From Streptoverticillium olivoreticuli subsp. olivoreticuli (GTDB taxonomy: Bacteria > Actinomycetota > Actinomycetes > Streptomycetales > Streptomycetaceae), in assembly GCF_003391135.1 (NCBI RefSeq), contig NZ_CP031455.1, positions 6,909,501-6,973,500 of the forward strand: 64,000 bases of DNA, in the 5' to 3' direction. A program made the translations under genes and the position numbers. The notes beneath the pieces were generated by a model, which saw only the letters and a program-made list of their open reading frames with translations, made no database searches and was not told the DNA's origin. Below, in pieces: positions 16,624 through 24,767 of the stretch; the stretch's first letter is position 1; each line of letters starts with the position of its first letter.

Positions 16624-16983
16624 GTGCCGGTGTCGGATGGGGTCCATCCGTGTCCCGTGGGGCCGACCTGGCTGGAAGACGCCGTACGGGCTCTGGCGCA
16701 CGGCGCCAACGGCACGGGCAAGTCCACCTGGCTGAAGGCCCTGGCCGAGGCGAGCGAACCGGACACCGGCACGGTGCGCCGACGGGGAGACATCAGCTAC
16801 CACCTCGCTCCCCGGTCTGGTCGAACAGCTGGAGCAGGCGTTGGTCGACTGGCCGGGGCCCTGGTGGTGGTCTCGCATGACAGGCTGCTGACCAGCCGCT
16901 TCGTCGGGCGCCGCTGCGAGATGCGGGCCGGCCGCCCGCTGACCGAGGGACGACGTGCGGCAAGGGGCCCGCGTTCGATCTAG
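16624..16983 (+). pseudogene. Degraded ABC-F type ATPase remnant
   Basis: An open frame of 119 codons contains a Walker A (HGANGTGKSTWLKAL) and, 50 residues later, the ABC-F D-loop/H-loop end (ALVVVSHDRLLTSRFVG). The connecting part is broken: VEQLEQALVDWPG, normal just before the H-loop of ABC-F proteins, lies in a different frame at about 16816-16860, with shifts on both sides. The signature motif, Walker B, the first ATPase domain and the linker are missing. It is the eroded 3' remnant of an antibiotic-resistance/translation-factor type ABC-F gene. It fills most of the 462-bp space between its neighbours. Confidence 0.75.
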
Positions 16984-16986
16984 GGT
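16981..16986 (+). promoter_or_regulatory. Candidate -10 of the leaderless histidine phosphatase gene
   Basis: TAGGGT lies exactly 6 nt before ATG 16993, with no ribosome-binding site between them. Confidence 0.6.
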
Positions 16987-16992
16987 GGCGGC

Positions 16993-17652
16993 ATGCCACG
17001 GCCCCGACGCATCGTTCTCATCCGACACGGGGAGTCGGTGGGCAACGTCGACGACACCGTCTATGAACGGGAGCCCGACCACGCCCTCAGCCTGACCGAA
17101 AGGGGGCGCGGGCAGGCCCGGGAAGCGGGCACCCACCTGCGTGAGCTCTTCGGGGACGAGCAGGTGTCCGCCTACGTCTCCCCCTACCGCCGCACGCACC
17201 AGACCTTCCACGCCCTGGGGCTCGACCCGGGCCGGGTGCGGGTCCGCGAGGAGCCGCGCCTGCGCGAGCAGGACTGGGGAAACTGGCAGGACCCCGCCGA
17301 CGTGCGCCGCCAGAAGGCCTATCGGGACGCCTACGGCCACTTCTTCTACCGCTTCGCCCAGGGCGAGTCGGGGGCCGACGTCTACGACCGCGTCGGGGCC
17401 TTCCTGGAGAGCCTGTGGCGAAGCTTCGAGGACCCCGGCCACCCGCCGAACGTCCTGCTGGTCACCCATGGGCTGACCATGAGGCTGTTCTGCATGCGGT
17501 GGCTGCACTGGACCGTCGCCGAATTCGAATGCCTGTCGAACCCGGGCAACGGGGAGACCCGTGCCCTGGTCCTCGGCACCGACGGCCGCTACCACCTGGA
17601 CCGGCCGTTCGAGCGCTGGTGCACCCCCGAACCGTACGGCTTCACCGGTTAG
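16993..17652 (+). CDS. Histidine phosphatase superfamily (phosphoglycerate-mutase-like) protein
   Basis: This 219-residue branch 1 histidine phosphatase has the catalytic LIRHGES at residues 9-15, RTHQTFHALG, an acidic residue segment LREQDWGNW, and the second histidine in LLVTHGLTMR. The RHGE form and EQDWGNWQD match a broad group that includes phosphatases of sugar phosphates and nucleotides, so the substrate is open. The stop TAG (17650-17652) forms part of the -10 of the next gene. Confidence 0.88.
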   Translation: MPRPRRIVLIRHGESVGNVDDTVYEREPDHALSLTERGRGQAREAGTHLRELFGDEQVSAYVSPYRRTHQTFHALGLDPGRVRVREEPRLREQDWGNWQDPADVRRQKAYRDAYGHFFYRFAQGESGADVYDRVGAFLESLWRSFEDPGHPPNVLLVTHGLTMRLFCMRWLHWTVAEFECLSNPGNGETRALVLGTDGRYHLDRPFERWCTPEPYGFTG

Positions 17653-17655
17653 AGT
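17650..17655 (+). promoter_or_regulatory. Candidate -10 of the ADP-ribosylglycohydrolase gene
   Basis: TAGAGT overlaps the upstream stop codon and lies 8 nt before ATG 17664. There is no ribosome-binding site. Confidence 0.45.
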
Positions 17656-17663
17656 TCGCTGCG

Positions 17664-18557
17664 ATGACCGCTGACCGATTCCACCGAGCCCTGGGGAGCC
17701 TGCGCGGGCTGGCCCTGGGTGACGCCCTCGGATCCCAGTTCTTCGTCCCCGCCAACTATCCGTCCCTCAAGCGCCGCGAACTGCCGCCCGCCCCCTGGCA
17801 GTGGACCGACGACACCGAAATGGCCTGTTCGGTGCTGGCCGTCCTCGCCGAGCACGGCCGCATCGACCAGGACGCCCTCGCGCGCTCCTTCGCCGAGCAC
17901 CACGACCTCGACCGCGGCTACGGCCCGGCGGTCAACCGCATGCTGCGCCTGATCAGGGAAGGCGGCGACTGGCGGGAGCTGGCCGCCGCCCTGTTCAACG
18001 GCCAGGGCTCCTGGGGCAACGGCGCCGCCATGCGGGTCGCCCCGCTCGGCGCCTGGTACGCGGACGACCCGGAACAGGCGACGCACCAGGCCGAGATCTC
18101 CGCGTACACCACCCACCAGCACCGCGAGGCCGTGGCCGGGACCATGGCGGTGGCCGCCGCCGCGGCGATCGCCGCGACGCCCACCGGCCCCGTCGCCGCC
18201 GAGGCGCTCCTGGACGGAGTGATCGCGCTCGTACCGCGCAGCGCCGTCCAGGCCGGGCTGAGGCGCGCACGCGACATGCTCGACTACGGCGACGCGCACA
18301 CCGTCGCCGCGGTCCTCGGCTGCGGACGCCGCACCAGCGCCCATGACACCGTGCCCTTCGCGCTGTGGGCCGCCGCCCGCAACCTCGCGTCCTACGAGAC
18401 CGCCTTCTGGACGACCGCGCAGGTGGGCGGCGACGTGGACACCACCTGCGCCATCGTCGGGGGAGTGGTCGCGGCGGGCGGGCGGGGCGCACCGCCCGCG
18501 GGCTGGCTGGAGGCCGCCGAGGCGCTTCCCGCGTGGCTGCCTGCCGCTGTGAGCTGA
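17664..18557 (+). CDS. ADP-ribosylglycohydrolase family protein
   Basis: This 297-residue ARH/DraG-fold hydrolase has the dinuclear Mg2+-binding elements GDALGS (N-terminal), WTDDTEM (about residues 47-53) and GGDVDTT (near 255), all intact. The family removes ADP-ribose from proteins, or hydrolyses related ADP-ribosyl compounds. Start ATG 17664 is 11 nt after the histidine phosphatase stop, so the two are tightly linked. The combination suggests handling of an ADP-ribose-derived substrate, but this is inference. Confidence 0.9.
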   Translation: MTADRFHRALGSLRGLALGDALGSQFFVPANYPSLKRRELPPAPWQWTDDTEMACSVLAVLAEHGRIDQDALARSFAEHHDLDRGYGPAVNRMLRLIREGGDWRELAAALFNGQGSWGNGAAMRVAPLGAWYADDPEQATHQAEISAYTTHQHREAVAGTMAVAAAAAIAATPTGPVAAEALLDGVIALVPRSAVQAGLRRARDMLDYGDAHTVAAVLGCGRRTSAHDTVPFALWAAARNLASYETAFWTTAQVGGDVDTTCAIVGGVVAAGGRGAPPAGWLEAAEALPAWLPAAVS

Positions 18558-18636
18558 CCGGACAGAAAGAAGAGACGAAAAGAGGAGGGGGCGGGGCTAC
18601 TCGGGCCGGGGCCGGGGGCGTACGCTTGCTGGCGCC

Positions 18637-19338
18637 ATGCCGTACGAACCGCCTACCCACACCGTCGAGCGCTCCTTGCGCGCCACGACCGGAGCCAAGG
18701 TCGTCGCCGGAGTCGACGAGGTCGGCCGCGGAGCCTGGGCCGGACCGGTCACCGTGTGCGCTGCCGTCACCGGTCTGCGTCGACCTCCCGAGGGCCTCAC
18801 CGACTCCAAACTGCTTGCCCCCAAGCGGCGTACCTCGCTCGCGGGCGAGCTGGAGAGCTGGGTCACCGCCCACGCGCTCGGGCACTCCTCCCCACAGGAG
18901 ATCGACGAGCTGGGAATGACGGCGGCGCTGCGACTGGCCGCCACCCGCGCCCTGGACGCCCTGCCCGTGCGACCCGACGCGGTGATCCTCGACGGGAAGC
19001 ACGACTACCTCGGGGATCCCTGGAAGGTCCGCACGGTCATCAAGGGCGACCAGTCCTGCGTGGTCGTCGCCGCCGCATCCGTGATCGCCAAGGTCCGGCG
19101 CGACGCCATGATGGCCGAACTGGGCGCCGAGTGCTCCGACTTCGGCTTCGGCGACAACGCCGGATACCCCTCGCCGGTGCACCGCGCCGCCCTGGAGGCG
19201 CTGGGCCCCACCTCGTACCACCGGCTGTCCTGGTCCTATCTCGACGCGCTGCCCAGGTGGCAGCACCTCAAGCGGGTGCGCGGCACCCCTGAGGCACTTG
19301 CTCTGGAGGCCGGTGGCCAACTCGGTTTCGACTTCTGA
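18637..19338 (+). CDS. rnhB: Ribonuclease HII
   Basis: This 233-residue RNase HII hydrolyses RNA in RNA-DNA hybrids and starts removal of misincorporated ribonucleotides. The catalytic DE pair is Asp27-Glu28 (GVDEVGRGAWAGP), with ILDGKHDYL and the conserved ASVIAKVRRDAMM, then the C-terminal YPSPVHRAAL. A TACGCT at 18621-18626 lies 10 nt upstream of the ATG and may be its -10. It fits the repair theme of recQ, dinG and lexA nearby. Confidence 0.96.
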   Translation: MPYEPPTHTVERSLRATTGAKVVAGVDEVGRGAWAGPVTVCAAVTGLRRPPEGLTDSKLLAPKRRTSLAGELESWVTAHALGHSSPQEIDELGMTAALRLAATRALDALPVRPDAVILDGKHDYLGDPWKVRTVIKGDQSCVVVAAASVIAKVRRDAMMAELGAECSDFGFGDNAGYPSPVHRAALEALGPTSYHRLSWSYLDALPRWQHLKRVRGTPEALALEAGGQLGFDF

Positions 19339-19397
19339 GCGGCACCGGCCGCCACCCGCCGACGCGTCCCGCACCGGCGTTTGATAAACATCAACTC

Positions 19398-20021
19398 ATG
19401 CCTCTCATCCCCGAGGAGCCTCAGATTCACGAGAGTGTCCCGGGTCCCCGCGCAGTTCCGGCCCCCGGCCGCGGCGCGCCGACCCCCCGTCCTGTCCCTG
19501 GCCCCGGCCCCCGTCCGGTCCCGGTGCGGCCCGGCAGCCCCGGCTCCCACCGCGGCCCGGCCCCGGTACCGTCCCCGCGTGCCGCGGTGACGGACGCCAA
19601 GGCCCCCGCCGCACCCGTCCCGGCCCCGGCGGCCGGTCCGCAGGTCCAGCTGATCCCGGCCTCCGCGCAGGGTGCGCTGGACGCCGCGGACGAGGCCGTC
19701 GACCTGCTGCTCGACACCGGCCGTGAGCCCGGCGAGATCCTGGTTCTCACCACCGGCGACCCGCACCCCTGGGCGGTGCACGAGCTGACCTTCGGCGAGT
19801 CGTCGTACTGGGCGCAGCACGACGCCCGTGACGACGTGTTCTACGCGAGCGCCGAGGCGACCCGCGCCGGACGCCGCCCGATCGTGGTCGTCGCGGTCAA
19901 CGGCGGTGCGGATTCCATGGTGGACGGCGCCCTGCCCGCCGCCCTGGACCGCGCCGGTGCGCTGCTGATCGTCTGCGGTGACCCCCAGCGGGTCAACTCC
20001 CTCCTTCCGGTGGGCGTCTGA
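19398..20021 (+). CDS. Hypothetical protein with proline-rich N-terminus and helicase C-terminal-like domain
   Basis: The first ~75 of 207 residues are Pro/Gly/Arg-rich and probably disordered. The rest (GEILVLTTGDPHPWAVHELTF, seen in part, and SLLIVCGDPQ-like LLIVCGDPQRVN) resembles the C-terminal accessory part of UvrD/HelD-like helicases, but no Walker A or helicase core is present. It cannot be an ATPase on its own. It lies between rnhB and recQ, on the rnhB strand. Function unknown. Confidence 0.7.
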   Translation: MPLIPEEPQIHESVPGPRAVPAPGRGAPTPRPVPGPGPRPVPVRPGSPGSHRGPAPVPSPRAAVTDAKAPAAPVPAPAAGPQVQLIPASAQGALDAADEAVDLLLDTGREPGEILVLTTGDPHPWAVHELTFGESSYWAQHDARDDVFYASAEATRAGRRPIVVVAVNGGADSMVDGALPAALDRAGALLIVCGDPQRVNSLLPVGV

Positions 20022-20105
20022 GGCACGGGCCCAGCGGTCACCCAGGCCCTGGAGGCGACGGTGACCGCGGGGTTCGTGCTCGAACCGTCGCTCGGGAGTG
20101 GCCGG

Positions 20106-20690
20106 TCAGCCGGCCGCTGTGCGGTGGTGCGTCCGCCGCATCTCGGAGGCTGTGCTTCCGGATGTCGGCGGCGCGGCCCGGTACACGGGTGACCGCGGGC
20201 GCCGTCCACTGCGCCCTTCGCCGAGTATCCGCCAGCCGCTCGTGGTCAGGGTGATGTACGCGCCGCAGCGCAGACCGTGCAGCGTGCACGCGTCGCGCAG
20301 GCCCCACATCCACGCACCGTCCTCTTCCGTCCAATGGGCCCCGCCCTCCCGGCAGTAGAGAAGCACGGCCGTGCGGACCGGGGTGCGGCGCCGGAGGTCG
20401 TGCGGGATCACCTGGCGCAACTGCGCGAGAAGCGCGTTGCGGAGCTCCCAGCCGTCGGCCGATGCGGGCCGTCGGGTGAAGGACGCGCTCGCGGCGAGCC
20501 GTTCATCGGGATCGAGGACGGCGACGACCGCCGTCGACGGCGCGGGCAGGTGACGCACGTGCAGACCGGTGATCAGTTCGCGTGGGTTGCGCAGCAACGG
20601 GATTCCCGCCGCGGCCCACTCGGCGGGCTCCAGCGAGCGGCCCAGCCGGGGACCGGAGTCGGCGGGTGGCGGAGCTGAGCCGAAGGCCAT
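20106..20690 (-). CDS. Hypothetical protein
   Basis: This 194-residue soluble protein has no recognised domain. ATG 20690 follows AGGGAGG, which argues against the longer open frame to 20831. Conserved-looking stretches are LEPAEWAAAGIPLLRNPREL and RTAVLLYCREGGAHWTEEDGAWMWGLRDA (the latter given only as position: about residues 105-135). The gene lies 219 bp downstream of recQ on the same strand and converges on the gene ending at 20021. Confidence 0.7.
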   Translation of the reverse strand: MAFGSAPPPADSGPRLGRSLEPAEWAAAGIPLLRNPRELITGLHVRHLPAPSTAVVAVLDPDERLAASASFTRRPASADGWELRNALLAQLRQVIPHDLRRRTPVRTAVLLYCREGGAHWTEEDGAWMWGLRDACTLHGLRCGAYITLTTSGWRILGEGRSGRRPRSPVYRAAPPTSGSTASEMRRTHHRTAAG

Positions 20691-20909
20691 GATCCTCCCT
20701 TCGTCTGCGTGCCCATGGGTGGGCGCGGGCGGGCGTCGGGCAAGGGTGCGCACCGCCACGGCGGTCCGTCGGGACGCATGGGCGGGGGCGGGAGCACGTC
20801 CGATTCTCCCGGTCGTACCGGTAAGCGGCAACGATCAATTGGCGCCACTGCCCCCGCCGGGTGCTGCGCGCCCCTATCCCTGCCCAGCCGCCCTGTCCGT
20901 CACGCGCGC

Positions 20910-23075
20910 CTATCCCTGTACCGCCAGAACCAGCGGGAGCACGTCCTTCGCCCCCGCCCGGCGCAGCAGCCGCGCGGCCACGGCCAGCGTCCAGCCCGTG
21001 TCCGAAAGATCGTCGACGAGCAGCACGGGCCCGCCCGCCGAGGCCAGGGCCGTCGCGAGAGCCGGCGGGACGGTCAACGCCCCGTCCAGCGCCCGCAGTC
21101 GCTGGGCGCTGTTCGTGCGCGGCAGCCGGGTGTCCGCTTCCGTGTCGCGGTACTCCACCGCGCCCAGCAACGGCATCCGGCCGATGGCGGCGATGCGCTC
21201 GCCCAGCGACTGAATCAGCTTGGGCCGGGTGCGGGAGGCGAGCGTGACGACACCCACCGGCCGGGCGGTCGCGTCGGTCGCGCCGGGGGCCCAACCGCCC
21301 GGCCCCCGGGCCCAGTCGGCCAGCACGGTCACCACGGCGTCCGCCACATCGTCCGGCACGGGACCGTCCGGCGCGTTCGGGGCGAGGAGCGGCCGCAGCC
21401 GGTTGCCCCAGCCGATGTCGGACAGCCTGCCGAGGGCCCGGCCGGTCGCGGCCTGCTCCCCCGCGGGGATGCGGCCCTTGAGATCGACGCCGACCGCGGG
21501 CATGCCCGTCGGCCACATCCGCCGGGGCTCGAGCTCGACGCCCGGACGCCCCAGTTCGCCCCGCGACGCGTCCAGAGCCGTGGCGGAGACCGCGGCGGTG
21601 AACCGGGGGCCCGCGCAGTTGTCGCAGCGCCCGCAAGGGGCGGCGCCCTCGTCGTCGAGCTGTCGGCGCAGGAATTCCATCCGGCATCCCGCGGTGGTGG
21701 CGTAGTCCCGCATCGCCTGCTGCTCCGCCTCGCGCTGTCGCGCGACCCAGGCGTAGCGCTCGGCGTCGTAGGCCCACGGCCGGCCGGTCGCCGTCCAGCC
21801 GCCGCGCACCCGGTGCACCGCGCCGTCCACGTCGAGCACCTTGAGCATGGTCTCCAGGCGGGAGCGTCGCAGGTCCACCTGCGGCTCCAGGGCGGGCAGC
21901 GACACGGGGCGGTCGGACGCGGCCAGCACATCGAGGGTGCGGCGCACCTGGTCCTCGGAGGGGAAGGCGAGGGACGCGAAGTACTTCCAGATGGCCTCGT
22001 CCTCGCGGCCCGGGAGCAGCAGCACTTCCGCGTGCTCCACTCCGCGCCCGGCGCGGCCGACCTGCTGGTAGTAGGCGATCGGGGACGACGGCGACCCCAG
22101 GTGGACCACGAATCCCAGATCCGGCTTGTCGAAGCCCATGCCGAGCGCGGAGGTGGCGACCAGCGCCTTGACGCGGTTGGCGAGCAGATCCTCTTCCGCC
22201 TGCTGGCGGTCGGCGTTCTCGGTCTTGCCGGTGTAGGAGGCGACGACGTGGCCGCGGTGACGCAGGAACGCTGTCACTTCCTCGGCGGCGGCGACGGTGA
22301 GGGTGTAGATGATGCCGGAGCCCGGGAGCTCGCCGAGGTGGTCGGCGAGCCAGGCCAGCCGGTGCGCGGCGTCGGGCAGTTGCAGGACGCCGAGGCTCAG
22401 GCTCTCCCGCTCCAGCGGCCCCCGCAGGACGAGCGCCTCCTTCGAGGTCTCGCCCGTGCCCAGCTGCTCGGCGACATCGGCGGTGACACGCGCGTTGGCG
22501 GTCGCGGTCGTGGCCAGCACGGGCACGTCGGGCGGCAGATCGGCCAGCATGGTGCGCAACCGGCGGTAGTCGGGCCGGAAGTCGTGGCCCCAGTCGGAGA
22601 TGCAGTGGGCCTCGTCGACGACCAGAAGGCCGGTGGCGGCGGCGAGCTTCGGCAGCACGTTGTCCCGGAAGTCGGGATTGTTGAGGCGCTCCGGCGACAC
22701 GAGCAGCACGTCCACCGTGCCCGCCGCGACCTCCTCCTGGACGGTGTCCCATTCCTCGGTATTGGCGGAGTTGATCGTGCGCGCGTGGATGCCGGCCCGC
22801 GCGGCGGCCTCCACCTGGTTGCGCATCAGCGCGAGGAGCGGTGAGACGATCACCGTGGGGCCGCTGCCGCGCTCGCGCAGCAGGGCGGTCGCGACGAAAT
22901 ACACGGCCGACTTGCCCCAGCCGGTCCGCTGGACGACCAGCGCGCGGCGATGGTGGGCGACCAGTGCTTCGATCGCGCGCCACTGATCCTCGCGCAGTCT
23001 CGCGGCGCCCGTGGTGTCTCCGACGAGACGGGCCAGGACGGTGTCGGCCGAGGTGCGGAGGTCTTCGTTGGTCAT
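20910..23075 (-). CDS. recQ: RecQ-type ATP-dependent DNA helicase with C-terminal phosphoribosyltransferase-like segment
   Basis: The protein is 721 residues. Helicase motifs: Walker A TGWGKS (51-56), DEAH (154-157), ATTATAN, GSGIIYTLT and QQVGRAGRG. The RecQ zinc region keeps the CGRCDNC motif. In place of a standard HRDC domain, the last ~180 residues end in VLLVDDLSDTGWTL (about 684-697), which has the form of a type I phosphoribosyltransferase PRPP loop (hydrophobics, DD, then TG). RecQ helicases unwind 3'-5' at stalled forks and recombination intermediates. The start 23075 (MTNEDLR) has only a weak GGGGG upstream. Confidence 0.92.
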   Translation of the reverse strand: MTNEDLRTSADTVLARLVGDTTGAARLREDQWRAIEALVAHHRRALVVQRTGWGKSAVYFVATALLRERGSGPTVIVSPLLALMRNQVEAAARAGIHARTINSANTEEWDTVQEEVAAGTVDVLLVSPERLNNPDFRDNVLPKLAAATGLLVVDEAHCISDWGHDFRPDYRRLRTMLADLPPDVPVLATTATANARVTADVAEQLGTGETSKEALVLRGPLERESLSLGVLQLPDAAHRLAWLADHLGELPGSGIIYTLTVAAAEEVTAFLRHRGHVVASYTGKTENADRQQAEEDLLANRVKALVATSALGMGFDKPDLGFVVHLGSPSSPIAYYQQVGRAGRGVEHAEVLLLPGREDEAIWKYFASLAFPSEDQVRRTLDVLAASDRPVSLPALEPQVDLRRSRLETMLKVLDVDGAVHRVRGGWTATGRPWAYDAERYAWVARQREAEQQAMRDYATTAGCRMEFLRRQLDDEGAAPCGRCDNCAGPRFTAAVSATALDASRGELGRPGVELEPRRMWPTGMPAVGVDLKGRIPAGEQAATGRALGRLSDIGWGNRLRPLLAPNAPDGPVPDDVADAVVTVLADWARGPGGWAPGATDATARPVGVVTLASRTRPKLIQSLGERIAAIGRMPLLGAVEYRDTEADTRLPRTNSAQRLRALDGALTVPPALATALASAGGPVLLVDDLSDTGWTLAVAARLLRRAGAKDVLPLVLAVQG

Positions 23076-23122
23076 GCCCCCATGCAACACGAGGGCACTG
23101 ACATCGCGCGACCGCGACCGCG

Positions 23123-23216
23123 ATCCTGTGGAAAACCTGGGCGGCACCGTGATCGCGGAACGCCCGGCAACCGCCGTCCACAGGATTCGTAGGACAATAT
23201 GCGGCAGTTATCCACA
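23123..23216. promoter_or_regulatory. Cluster of DnaA-box-like sequences and a 10-bp inverted repeat
   Basis: Between the divergent recQ and DUF4192 genes lie TTATCCACA (23208-23216, plus), CCGTCCACA (23174-23182, plus) and TTTTCCACA (23127-23135, minus). The inverted repeat ATCCTGTGGA (23123-23132) / TCCACAGGAT (23177-23186) overlaps two of them. Known Streptomyces DnaA boxes follow (T/C)(T/C)(G/A/C)TCCACA, so the first two fit. This is a small cluster, not an origin. Confidence 0.45.
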
Positions 23217-23256
23217 GGGCTGGTGGGCCGTGGCGCATCCACGGGACTCTCGGGCC

Positions 23257-24642
23257 ATGACCAAGCACAGTGACTCAGCCCACCCGTTCTCCTCGTCCGC
23301 CTCCGCCCCCGCTGGCCCTCGCGCGGAGCAGGAGGTCACCCTCCGCAGCCCTGCCGAACTCGCCGACGCGCTGCCGTACTTGCTGGGCTTCGTCCCGGAC
23401 GACAGCGTCGTCATGGTCGCGCTCCACGGCGAGCGCGGCCGCTTCGGGGGCCGGCTCAGGCTCGGCATTCCCCACACCCGCGAGGAATGGCCCGACATCT
23501 GCGACCAGCTCGCCGAGACCCTCGTCACCGGAAGCAACAAGCGCGGAGCCCGCCCCGACGGCGTCGTCCTCTTCCTCTGCCAGGACCCGGCGGCGGACGA
23601 GACCGCCCGGGAGGTGATGGAGCGGCTGCGCCCGCTCGCCCGGTCCCTGCGCGACGCGTGCGGCCGGTTCGCCATGCCCGTGTACGAAGCGCTGTGCATC
23701 TCCGACGGCCGCTTCTGGTCGTACTGCTGCCCCGACCCGCGCTGCTGCCCCGCGGACGGCACACCCCTCGCGGTCCCCGGCACCTCGGTCATGGCCGCGG
23801 CCGCCACCTACGCGGGCATGGAGATGCGCGGCTCCCTCAGCCAGCTGGAAGCGCGGTACGCACCGCTCACCGGAGCCCGTGCGGAGGAGCAGGCAGAAGC
23901 GCTCGACGCCGCGGCGATGGCCCTGGTGCCCCGCATCCTCCGCGGCGCCGACTGCGAGACCGTGCGCCGGGAGACGCTGGACCTGGCCCGGTCGGTCATG
24001 AGCAGGTTCCAGGAGACCGCCCCGCTCGCCGGTCGACCGGAAGCCGACGCGCGCGACGACACCCTCCTCACCGCTCAAGAAGCGGCGGCGATCGTCATCG
24101 GGTTGCAGGACCGCGTGACGCGCGACCGCGCCGCGGAATGGATGGAGGGCCCCGGCGCCCCCGCCGCACTGCGGCTGTGGCGCGCCCTCGCCCGCCGCTG
24201 CGTGCCCCCGTACGCGGAACACGCCGCCGCCCCCGTCACCCTCGCCGGCTGGGTCGCCTGGTCGGTCGGCGACAAGCTCGAAGCCCGGGTCGCCCTGGGA
24301 CGGGCTCTCCGCCTCGACCCCGAATACCTCTTCGCCCAGCTCCTCCACCGGGCCTGCAACGAGGGCCTCGACCCCGAGCCCCTGCGCCGTTGCCTCCGCG
24401 CGGAACAAGCCGACCGCGCACTGCGCCAGGCCGCCGGAGAGGAGGAGGCCCGGGGCCGGGCCGCGGCCGAGGCCAGGGCGGACGTGCCGCCCGGCTCGGG
24501 AGCGACGCGGCGCCGGTCCAGGGCGGGAAGGCCCATGGGAAACACCCGGCCCGGCGGACCGAACGGCCCCGCCGGAAGGGCGCGCACCCGGCGGACAGGG
24601 GGACAGCAGGGCGCCCACAGCCGCCAGGACCGCCCCCAGTGA
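23257..24642 (+). CDS. DUF4192 domain-containing protein
   Basis: This 461-residue protein begins with the DUF4192 signature (LRSPAELADALPYLLGFVPDDSVVMVAL, cited by position about 28-55) and the Cys-rich RFWSYCCPDPRCCPADGTP, which may bind metal. The C-terminal 65 residues are Arg/Gly/Pro-rich. DUF4192 proteins are actinobacteria-specific and of unknown function. ATG 23257 is chosen because upstream in-frame codons run through the recQ start region. It is divergent from recQ and shares the DnaA-box region. Confidence 0.85.
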   Translation: MTKHSDSAHPFSSSASAPAGPRAEQEVTLRSPAELADALPYLLGFVPDDSVVMVALHGERGRFGGRLRLGIPHTREEWPDICDQLAETLVTGSNKRGARPDGVVLFLCQDPAADETAREVMERLRPLARSLRDACGRFAMPVYEALCISDGRFWSYCCPDPRCCPADGTPLAVPGTSVMAAAATYAGMEMRGSLSQLEARYAPLTGARAEEQAEALDAAAMALVPRILRGADCETVRRETLDLARSVMSRFQETAPLAGRPEADARDDTLLTAQEAAAIVIGLQDRVTRDRAAEWMEGPGAPAALRLWRALARRCVPPYAEHAAAPVTLAGWVAWSVGDKLEARVALGRALRLDPEYLFAQLLHRACNEGLDPEPLRRCLRAEQADRALRQAAGEEEARGRAAAEARADVPPGSGATRRRSRAGRPMGNTRPGGPNGPAGRARTRRTGGQQGAHSRQDRPQ

Positions 24643-24767
24643 CCCCCACGGCAAAGCGGGCGCGGGGCCCGCACCGTGACTTCGGCGGGCCCGGCGCCGT
24701 TCATCCGGGTGGCCGCAAACGCCGTCCGTCGTCCCGGTACATGACACCCGCAGGGGAGTGCAGACAA

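Noticed and set aside
23208..23216. Replication origin suggested by DnaA boxes
   Set aside because: Streptomyces oriC has many boxes between dnaA and dnaN; here there are three in a short promoter region and no dnaA or dnaN.
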